A stretch of 5,459 nt of DNA from Patescibacteria group bacterium. Its GTDB lineage: Bacteria > Patescibacteriota > WWE3 > UBA101185 > UBA10185. Location of the stretch: NCBI GenBank assembly GCA_022710505.1, contig JAKLGS010000049.1:1-5459 (forward strand), given 5' to 3'. The position numbers were made by a program, and so were the translations under genes. The number at the start of each line of letters is the position of its first letter. The first letter of the stretch is position 1. The notes beneath the pieces are model-generated. The model worked only from the letters and a program-made list of their open reading frames with translations. It was not told where the DNA came from and made no database searches. Below are positions 1-4,944 of this stretch, piece by piece.

Positions 1-137
1 TCCATAAACTTACACACCTGTCTGGAATCTGCGGAGATAATTTCCCCGTCAAATATTTTGCATAAATCAAGTGCTATAGATGTTTTACCCGAAGATGTAG
101 GACCTAAGATAATAAAAATTTTTGAATCTTTGCTCAT
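1..137 (-). CDS. miaA: tRNA dimethylallyltransferase MiaA, N-terminal fragment (runs off left edge)
   Basis: The first 45 residues are visible. MiaA transfers a dimethylallyl group from DMAPP to N6 of adenosine 37 in tRNAs that read codons starting with U, giving i6A37 in the cytoplasm. Seen: the P-loop GPTSSGKT at residues 12-19 directly after a hydrophobic strand (IFIIL), then GEIISADSRQV at about 31-41, the family's conserved acceptor-binding segment. The start is the ATG at 135-137, which puts the P-loop at the usual distance from the N-terminus. It lies 6 bases after the miaB stop, so the two are probably co-transcribed and translationally coupled; no Shine-Dalgarno sequence is visible. 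Oddity: the family usually has QVYKGMD or QVYRGMD here, but this reads QVCKFM, with Cys in place of the usual Tyr. The rest of the gene lies outside the window, so completeness cannot be judged. Confidence 0.93.
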   Translation of the reverse strand, partial: MSKDSKIFIILGPTSSGKTSIALDLCKIFDGEIISADSRQVCKFM

Positions 138-143
138 ACTTTT

Positions 144-1409
144 TTATTCAGAACTGACCCATCGAGAGTGTGAATAATTACTTTTTACTTTTGGTTTGTT
201 TTTTCGCCATTCTTTTGTTAGATACATGTGTCTCCACTTTTTTTCCTTTAAAGGAACATCATCTTTTAAGTTTATCTCTGCAAAGGTACCTTTTCTTGAA
301 GAATACATCGAAATAAAAGCGACAGAAAACTTTACTTTTTCAATCAATTTAGCAGTATCCATAAATTGCTCTCTGGTTTCTCCAGGAAAACCGACAATAA
401 TATCCGTACCTATTTCAATACCGGGTCTTACCTTCCTAATCCGTTCAACTAAATTTACAAACTCTTCAGAAGTATGTCTTCTATTCATCGCCTTTAAAAT
501 CTTATTGTTCCCTGATTGAACAGCTATGTGAACATAATTGGAAATCTTAGGAAGTTTTAAAACATCAACTAAATCTTGTGTGAAATCAAAAGGATTGGAT
601 GAAATAAAATCAATATTATTTATTTCTTTGATATTATGAATTTCTCTCAATAATTGAGCAAAAGGTAGCTTACTTTGTTTTTTATTATCTGTATCTTTGC
701 GTCCCGCGGACCTGACTTTAAACTTCTCCTCCATACTCAACCCCCAAGAATTAACGTTCTGACCGCAAAAAGTAAAATCACAAACACCTTTTTCTACAAG
801 GCACTTTATTTCTTCAAGTATTTCTTTTTTACTTCTGGAAACCTCACAACCTCGTGAGTAAGGTACAACGCAATAAGAACAAAAATTATCACATCCATAG
901 GAAACATTTACGTAGGCATGGTTCTTGTCTCTCTGTCGTCTTTTCAAACCTTTTTTATCAAAAAATAAATCTTTTGATATTAAATTTAATTCCCTAAGTA
1001 CAGTTAAAAAACTTTTAATATCTGATGGAGGGAAATAACCATCAAAATCCTTTGTTTTCATTTTTAATTGTTTTTCGGAAAACCTTTTTCTATCTCCGGT
1101 GACACTTCCGACCATACATCCGGTTAACACCACTTTAGCCCGGGCTTTAGGATTATTTTTTATCATTTTCCCGATTCCGTAAACTTTATCCTCACTTTTT
1201 TGTCTGACGGAACAAGAGTTTATAACCAAGATATCGGCATTTTTCAAAGCGTATTCAATCTCTTCGGTCTCATTACGTCCTTTCTTTTTTAGTTCAGAAA
1301 AACCCAAATCCTCAAGTAATCCCGCAATATAATCGGAGTCAACTTCATTAGCATAACAGCCAAATGTTTTTGTATAATATTTCTTTGATTTTCGAAGTCG
1401 GAGAACCAT
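144..1409 (-). CDS. miaB: tRNA-2-methylthio-N6-dimethylallyladenosine synthase MiaB, without TRAM domain
   Basis: A radical-SAM methylthiotransferase that converts i6A37 in tRNA to ms2i6A37, the step after MiaA. The N-terminal UPF0004 domain (about 10-140) carries the three auxiliary-cluster cysteines: C18 in TFGC, C66 in INSCSVR, and C98 in LTGC. The radical-SAM domain (about 160-385) has the CxxxCxxC triad C173, C177, C180, followed by VVPYSRG, then CGQNVNSWG and GTDIIVGFPGET. These motifs fit MiaB better than RimO or MtaB. Two oddities appear. A Lys-rich insertion of about 20 residues follows the CGQNVNSWG motif, and the protein ends about 35 residues after the DDVPLKEKK segment, where family members normally carry a C-terminal TRAM RNA-binding domain. 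At 421 residues it is somewhat short. The miaA start follows within 6 bases, so no TRAM remnant is hidden downstream. The ATG at 1407-1409 is 5 bases after the upstream gene's stop, with only an AT-rich leader and no clear Shine-Dalgarno. Confidence 0.95.
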   Translation of the reverse strand: MVLRLRKSKKYYTKTFGCYANEVDSDYIAGLLEDLGFSELKKKGRNETEEIEYALKNADILVINSCSVRQKSEDKVYGIGKMIKNNPKARAKVVLTGCMVGSVTGDRKRFSEKQLKMKTKDFDGYFPPSDIKSFLTVLRELNLISKDLFFDKKGLKRRQRDKNHAYVNVSYGCDNFCSYCVVPYSRGCEVSRSKKEILEEIKCLVEKGVCDFTFCGQNVNSWGLSMEEKFKVRSAGRKDTDNKKQSKLPFAQLLREIHNIKEINNIDFISSNPFDFTQDLVDVLKLPKISNYVHIAVQSGNNKILKAMNRRHTSEEFVNLVERIRKVRPGIEIGTDIIVGFPGETREQFMDTAKLIEKVKFSVAFISMYSSRKGTFAEINLKDDVPLKEKKWRHMYLTKEWRKNKPKVKSNYSHSRWVSSE

Positions 1410-1414
1410 TTTAA

Positions 1415-1756
1415 TTATCTAATTAGAGTACCGTTGCTTACATCTTTTTCTAAATGGAATATTACAGGCTTATCTTCAAAATCTGCAGCTAAAATCATTC
1501 CTTGAGACTCATTTCCCATAATTTTCCTGGGTTCAATATTAACCACAAACGGAAGTTTTTTTCCGACCAAATCTGCAGGAGTGTAATTAGATTTAATTCC
1601 CGCCAGTATTTGTCTTTTACCCATATCCCCAAAATCTACCTGCATTTTTATTAGCTTATCGGAACCTTCAATTTCCTCGGCACTCTCTACATAACCAATT
1701 CTCATGTCCACTTTTGAAAAATCATCAAATTTTATTAACGGTTTTTGTTCGTTCAT
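1415..1756 (-). CDS. Stand-alone tRNA-binding domain protein (MetRS C-terminal / EMAP-like OB fold)
   Basis: A 113-residue protein made up almost wholly of one tRNA-binding OB fold, as found at the C-terminus of many methionyl-tRNA synthetases, in Arc1p/EMAP-II, and as free proteins. Seen: IKFDDFSKVDMRIG (8-21), GSDKL (31-35), VDFGD (40-44), RQILAGI (48-54), NIEPRKIMG (73-81) and ESQGMILAA (83-91), the typical strand signatures. The order and wording match the MetRS C-terminal domain more closely than the related chaperone CsaA, but no catalytic synthetase part is present. It probably acts as a separate tRNA-binding subunit or dimerisation module for MetRS; a general tRNA-binding role is also possible. 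It is first in the leftward operon with miaB and miaA. The ATG at 1754-1756 is the only plausible start because an in-frame stop lies about 25 bases upstream. No Shine-Dalgarno sits at the usual distance. Confidence 0.88.
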   Translation of the reverse strand: MNEQKPLIKFDDFSKVDMRIGYVESAEEIEGSDKLIKMQVDFGDMGKRQILAGIKSNYTPADLVGKKLPFVVNIEPRKIMGNESQGMILAADFEDKPVIFHLEKDVSNGTLIR

Positions 1757-1760
1757 ATTG

Positions 1761-1789
1761 TTGACTATACCGCAATTATCTTATAAACT
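1761..1789 (+). promoter_or_regulatory. Putative sigma-70-type promoter for the rpmH operon
   Basis: TTGACT at 1761-1766 matches the -35 consensus at five of six positions. The -10 could be TATAAA at 1782-1787 (five of six, but a short 15-base spacer) or TAAACT at 1784-1789 (four of six, with the ideal 17-base spacer). Either would start transcription near 1793-1797, about 20 bases before the rpmH ATG, leaving a short leader with the ribosome binding site. It lies in the only spacer from which the rightward operon can be driven. The leftward operon must start in or near the same spacer, but I see only weak boxes on that strand, for example GATAAT read from 1780 to 1775. Inferred from sequence alone. 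Confidence 0.5.
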
Positions 1790-1813
1790 CCACCTGTAAT
1801 TAAGGAGTAATAA
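1781..1813 (+). repeat. Inverted repeat overlapping the rpmH ribosome binding site
   Basis: ACTCC at 1787-1791 is complementary to GGAGT at 1804-1808. The flanking TTAT (1781-1784) can pair with ATAA (1810-1813) across a small internal bulge. This gives a possible 9-pair stem with a 12-base loop that contains the GGAG of the rpmH ribosome binding site. If transcription starts at the proposed promoter, the left arm overlaps the -10 box and would not be in the RNA, so the repeat would matter only as DNA or in a longer transcript. It may be chance. Confidence 0.3.
1802..1807 (+). promoter_or_regulatory. Ribosome binding site of rpmH
   Basis: AAGGAG sits 8 bases before the rpmH ATG at 1816, an ideal Shine-Dalgarno. 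It is the only strong, well-placed one in the window. It supports the start of this short gene and suggests that high-level L34 translation is set here, with downstream genes relying on coupling or on AT-rich unstructured starts. Confidence 0.8.
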
Positions 1814-1815
1814 TT

Positions 1816-1989
1816 ATGCCGAAAACAAAAAGAACATGGCAGCCTAAAAAAAGAAAAAGAATAAAAAAGCACGGATTTATGGAAAGAATGTCCACACCGG
1901 GCGGTAAAAATGTTATTAAAAGAAGAATGGCTAAAGGAAGAAAAAAACTTGTTGTCTCGAAGAGAAGTAAAGTAGACCATAAAAGATAA
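1816..1989 (+). CDS. rpmH: 50S ribosomal protein L34
   Basis: A 57-residue, extremely basic protein of the large ribosomal subunit. Seen: KRTWQPKKRKR at residues 5-15, then KKHGF (17-21), ERMSTPGGKNVIKRR (23-37) and AKGRKKLVVS (39-48). This is the full L34 signature of a QP-KRKR-KHGF N-terminal half and an RR-AKGRK-L C-terminal half. Bacterial L34 is usually about 44-46 residues. Here there are a few extra residues at the N-terminus (MPKT) and a basic tail of nine residues after the usual end (KRSKVDHKR). The start is fixed by the AAGGAG 8 bases upstream. It is the first gene of the rightward operon, 20 bases before rnpA, as in most bacteria. A leftward open frame across the same bases is only its shadow. 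Confidence 0.97.
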   Translation: MPKTKRTWQPKKRKRIKKHGFMERMSTPGGKNVIKRRMAKGRKKLVVSKRSKVDHKR

Positions 1990-2009
1990 ACCGCTCTTTA
2001 AACCTTCTA

Positions 2010-2357
2010 ATGCTTAAAAAGGAAAATAGACTATCTTCTAATTTTGAATTTAACGTTACCAGAAAATACGGTAAGTATTACAAAGGTAAATATTTTCATA
2101 TTTATTTTCTTAAGCCAAAAAATTACGAGGGACCAACAAAAGCCGGGGTGGTGGTTTCCAATAAATTTGATAAAAGAGCTGTTGTAAGAAATAGAATAAA
2201 AAGAATATTTAGGGATATAATTAGAAAAAATTTTGAATCAGTTAGTGATAAAGGTTTATGGGTAGTTATTCATCCCAAAACTGCCTGTACTAATGTCGAA
2301 TATGAAGAAATTAGCTCTGAATTTAATAAAATTTTACAAGAAGCATCTTTCTCTTGA
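2010..2357 (+). CDS. rnpA: Ribonuclease P protein component
   Basis: A basic 115-residue protein that binds the catalytic RNase P RNA and helps it recognise the 5' leader of precursor tRNAs. Seen: the N-terminal KKENRLSSNFEFN (3-15), the central strand GVVVSNKFDKRAVVRN (46-61), and the family's RNR helix, KRAVVRNRIKRIFR at 55-68, which contacts the RNA. Length is normal for the family (about 110-125). The ATG at 2010 is 20 bases after the rpmH stop and is the only sensible start; there is no Shine-Dalgarno before it, so coupling to rpmH is likely. It ends in TGA, which confirms that UGA is a stop in this genome. Its last 56-65 bases overlap the next gene, yidD, in another frame. The RNase P RNA gene is not in the window. 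Confidence 0.96.
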   Translation: MLKKENRLSSNFEFNVTRKYGKYYKGKYFHIYFLKPKNYEGPTKAGVVVSNKFDKRAVVRNRIKRIFRDIIRKNFESVSDKGLWVVIHPKTACTNVEYEEISSEFNKILQEASFS

Positions 2358-2517
2358 TAACAAAGGGTTTAAAGTGTGCAGGTACACCCCAACCTGCTCC
2401 GAATATACTTATCAAGCGATTGAAAAATACGGAGTTTTAAAAGGAAGCTTGATGGGATTTGGTAGAATACTAAGATGCAATCCTTTTTCTAAGGGTGGGC
2501 ACGATCCTGTGAAGTAA
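2302..2517 (+). CDS. yidD: Membrane protein insertion efficiency factor YidD
   Basis: A small peripheral membrane protein thought to assist YidC in membrane protein insertion. From the ATG at 2302 it has 71 residues. Seen, counted from that start: an N-terminal amphipathic basic helix (MKKLALNLIKFYKKHLS), then CRYTPTCSEYTYQAIEKYG (26-44) with the conserved cysteines 26 and 32, LKG, and RILRCNPFSKGGHDPV (55-70) with the third conserved cysteine and the GG-DP end. A second in-frame ATG at 2293 would add three residues. I prefer 2302 because family members normally begin with MKK and then the amphipathic helix. Both starts lie inside the 3' end of rnpA, giving an overlap of 56 or 65 bases, and neither has a Shine-Dalgarno, so translation probably depends on rnpA. 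The hydrophobic LDNKGFK stretch replaces the usual SPLLGP-type turn. Confidence 0.93.
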   Translation: MKKLALNLIKFYKKHLSLDNKGFKVCRYTPTCSEYTYQAIEKYGVLKGSLMGFGRILRCNPFSKGGHDPVK

Positions 2518-2540
2518 ATTAGAAAGATATTTAAATAATT

Positions 2541-3317
2541 ATGTGGAATACAATATTAATAAATCCGATATTTAATCTACTCATAGTTTTGTACAGGATA
2601 TTCGGCAACCTCGGTGTTTCAATAATCTTGTTCACAATAATTGCTAAGGCTGCCCTAATCCCAGCTACAATGCCTTCTATAAAGATGGCAAAAAAGCAAA
2701 GGGACATTCAACCTGAATTAGAGAAAATAAAACAAAAATTCAAATATGATAAGAAAAAACAAGCCGAGCTTCAGATGGATCTTTTCAAGAAACACGGAAT
2801 TAACCCCGGTGCGGGCTGTATAACAACCTTAATTACATTTGTTCTAATGATTGCTATTTACAGGTCTTTGACGACTTTGACAACTGCGAGCGATCTAGTG
2901 GCTCTAAACAGTAGAATTTATATAGATTCTTTTAAATTTGCACACGATGAAGCACTTGCTACAAAATTTTTACATTTAAATTTAACAAAACCTGATCCTT
3001 ATTTGATACTGACAATCCTTACTGTAGTGGCTCAATTTGTTGCCACAAAAATGATGTCTCCTTTCACAAAAGTTTCAAATAAAGCTGTAAAACAAACACC
3101 CGGACAGGCAGACGATATGATGCAAGCGATGCAGAAGCAAAACCAATACATCATGCCCTTAATGTTTTTCATATTCGGTATCACTTTGCCGTCGGGAGTT
3201 ATGCTCTATATCTTCATATCAACAGTGTTTCAGATTGGACAAACTTATTTCTTCTCAGGCTGGGGTGGTTTAAAACCCTTTATTAATAAGTTGAAATCTG
3301 GTAAAAAGAGTTCGTAG
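2541..3317 (+). CDS. yidC: Membrane protein insertase YidC/Oxa1 family
   Basis: An integral membrane insertase that places proteins into the cytoplasmic membrane, alone or with SecYEG. The 258 residues form the short conserved core: an amphipathic N-terminal helix (about 3-22), TM1 (25-43), a charged cytoplasmic hairpin (46-88), TM2 (91-110) beginning at the family motif NPGAGC, TM3 (153-172), then TM4 and TM5 (203-238) with the LPSGVMLYIF segment, and a Lys-rich tail. There is no large periplasmic domain as in proteobacterial YidC, and no lipobox cysteine as in Firmicutes SpoIIIJ. The positively charged residue inside the TM1 groove, Arg in the well-studied enzymes, appears to be Lys36 (TIIAK). 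It lies 23 bases after yidD, with only a weak AGAAAG upstream, and before jag, the usual order of this cluster. Confidence 0.95.
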   Translation: MWNTILINPIFNLLIVLYRIFGNLGVSIILFTIIAKAALIPATMPSIKMAKKQRDIQPELEKIKQKFKYDKKKQAELQMDLFKKHGINPGAGCITTLITFVLMIAIYRSLTTLTTASDLVALNSRIYIDSFKFAHDEALATKFLHLNLTKPDPYLILTILTVVAQFVATKMMSPFTKVSNKAVKQTPGQADDMMQAMQKQNQYIMPLMFFIFGITLPSGVMLYIFISTVFQIGQTYFFSGWGGLKPFINKLKSGKKSS

Positions 3318-3351
3318 TTATTCTGCTAACTTACCTTAATTACTAATTAAT

Positions 3352-3825
3352 ATGGATACAAAAGAACTAATTAAGAAAAAAATGAATAAAATTTTTCAGT
3401 ATATTGGCATTAAGCCTGAACTTTCCGTCGAAGAAATTGAGGAAAATAATTTTAATGTTACTGTTTCAGGGGATGATTTAAATTTTTTAATTGGCTTTAG
3501 AGGACAATCTTTAGATGGATTACAAAATATTTTAAGGTTAATGATATACAGAGAAACTCAAATACAACCTTTAATTACTTTAGATATCAATGATTACAAA
3601 AGTAGAAAAACCGAAAAAATTCAGGACATGGCCAAAACCTTCATTGACAAAGTCAGGTTTTTTCAAAAAGATGTGGAGATGCCAAGAATGAGTCCCTGGG
3701 AGAGAAGACAAATTCATGTTCTAGTTTCTGAATACGATGATATAGAATCGGAAAGCACGGGCGAAGGAGAGGATAGAAGAGTTGTATTAAAACCAAAAAA
3801 ATTAAATAAAGGTAAAAAGGAATAA
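3352..3825 (+). CDS. jag: Jag/KhpB-type RNA-binding protein (KH and R3H domains)
   Basis: A 157-residue cytoplasmic RNA-binding protein of the SpoIIIJ-associated (Jag, KhpB, EloR) family, linked in other bacteria to sRNA or mRNA binding and cell elongation control. A type-II KH domain spans about 30-80 with the GxxG loop GFRG at 48-51 followed by QSLDGLQNILR. A helix then leads to the R3H domain, with MSPWERRQIH at 113-122 containing R118-x3-H122, and EGEDRRVVLKP at 138-148. The N-terminal Jag domain of longer homologues is missing; a short helix (4-18) takes its place. This reduced form is expected in small genomes. The C-terminal tail is Lys-rich. The gene is 34 bases after yidC and has no Shine-Dalgarno; a perfect AT palindrome (3336-3350) sits just before the ATG. 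Confidence 0.94.
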   Translation: MDTKELIKKKMNKIFQYIGIKPELSVEEIEENNFNVTVSGDDLNFLIGFRGQSLDGLQNILRLMIYRETQIQPLITLDINDYKSRKTEKIQDMAKTFIDKVRFFQKDVEMPRMSPWERRQIHVLVSEYDDIESESTGEGEDRRVVLKPKKLNKGKKE

Positions 3826-3834
3826 ATATAAAAA

Positions 3835-4941
3835 ATGAAATTTTCTTTCCTGCAGGAAAATCTTTCTAAAGGTCTACAGACCATAATGCACGCCATACCG
3901 GCTAAAAGTTCTTTGCCTATTTTATCAAATGTTTTAATAGAAACCGATAAGGGAAGAATAAAACTGTCGGCAACAAATTTAGAAACCGCAATAACTACGT
4001 ATGTAGGCGCATCCATTGAAGAGGAAGGTTCTATTACAGTTCCGGCAAGATTATTAAAAGATTTTATATCTAATCTGTCGCCCGGTACCATTAACGCAAC
4101 TGTCAAAGATGAGATACTCGTTGTAAATTCAAAATCTACAAAATCCAAATTTAACGGAAGCAGTGCAAAAGATTTTCCTGAATTACCGTCTTTTCCTAAA
4201 AATGCTAAAGGTTTATCTATAGATCCCGGATTATTAAACAGTGTGGTTGGGGTTGTAGCTTTTGCCTCCGGAGTAGATACCAGCAGACCAATATTTACAG
4301 GGATTTATATGGACTACTCGAAAGAGAAGCTAACAATAACATCAACGGATGGTTTTAGATTATCGGAAAAAAATATTAAAATTAAAGGTGAGATTAGCGA
4401 CTTTAAGGTTGTAATACCGGCCAAAACACTCCTTGAGGTAGCTAAAATATTTTCAACTTCTTCGGAACCAATTGAGTTTACATTAAACCAAGATGAAAAC
4501 TTAGGGTTGTTTAGAGCGGAAGATACTTTAATTGCCACTAGAGTGCTTGATGGAGACTATCCTGATTATAAAAAGATAATACCGACCGAACACGTAGTCA
4601 AAGCAAATTTTTCAACTTTGGAATTTACAGAGGCGGTTAGGTTAACTGACATCTTTGCAAAGGAGGGGAACAGTACTATCAAAGTTAGATTTGATCCTGA
4701 AGGAAAAATTAAAATCACATCACTTTCAGAAGAGACTGGCCAGCACGAAAGCAATCTAAATGCTGAAGTTGAAGGGGAGCTTGTAGAAATTGCATTCAAC
4801 TCGAAGTATCTTTTAGATTTCTTGGGAAATGTGAAATCAGAAAATATTGAATTTAAATCTAACGGCAACTTATCACCCTGTACATTTGTACCGGACGGGA
4901 TTAAAGACTTCATCCATATTATTATGCCGATGCAAATCTAG
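3835..4941 (+). CDS. dnaN: DNA polymerase III beta subunit (sliding clamp)
   Basis: A 368-residue protein that dimerises into the ring that tethers DNA polymerase III to DNA and recruits repair and initiation-control proteins. It shows the three repeated clamp folds: about 1-120, starting MKFSFLQENL with PILSNVLIE at 27-35; 128-245, with the GVDTSRPIFTGIY segment that opens its second strand set and ATRVLDGDYPDYKKIIP near the end; and 248-368, ending in FIHIIMPMQI, a variant of the usual VMPMRL clamp terminus near the protein-binding pocket. Length is normal (about 365-380). The ATG is 9 bases after the jag stop, with AAGGAA about 12 bases upstream, so dnaN appears to be the last gene of the rpmH operon. 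In most bacteria it instead follows dnaA. It faces the next gene tail to tail with 3 bases between stops. Confidence 0.97.
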   Translation: MKFSFLQENLSKGLQTIMHAIPAKSSLPILSNVLIETDKGRIKLSATNLETAITTYVGASIEEEGSITVPARLLKDFISNLSPGTINATVKDEILVVNSKSTKSKFNGSSAKDFPELPSFPKNAKGLSIDPGLLNSVVGVVAFASGVDTSRPIFTGIYMDYSKEKLTITSTDGFRLSEKNIKIKGEISDFKVVIPAKTLLEVAKIFSTSSEPIEFTLNQDENLGLFRAEDTLIATRVLDGDYPDYKKIIPTEHVVKANFSTLEFTEAVRLTDIFAKEGNSTIKVRFDPEGKIKITSLSEETGQHESNLNAEVEGELVEIAFNSKYLLDFLGNVKSENIEFKSNGNLSPCTFVPDGIKDFIHIIMPMQI

Positions 4942-4944
4942 TTT

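Noticed and set aside
169..177. TGTGAATAA, the reverse complement of a DnaA-box-like TTATTCACA
   Set aside because: It is a single match inside the 3' end of miaB with no neighbouring boxes, and one is expected by chance in AT-rich DNA. It does not mark an origin.
196..857. Two rightward open frames (196-519 and 675-857) within miaB
   Set aside because: They lie antisense to conserved miaB coding sequence and have no ribosome binding site or recognisable product.
1788..1795. AGGTGGAG on the minus strand as a ribosome binding site for the tRNA-binding protein gene
   Set aside because: It lies about 31 bases before the ATG, and an in-frame stop between them rules out an earlier start in that frame.
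1765..1980. Leftward open frame of 71 codons over the rpmH region
   Set aside because: It lies opposite the clear L34 gene, its product resembles no family, and it would fill the divergent promoter spacer. It is a shadow.
3714..4913. Leftward open frames at 3714-4148, 4314-4538 and 4566-4913
   Set aside because: All are antisense to jag and dnaN, whose protein motifs are unambiguous; their Ser/Phe-rich translations are typical of shadow frames.
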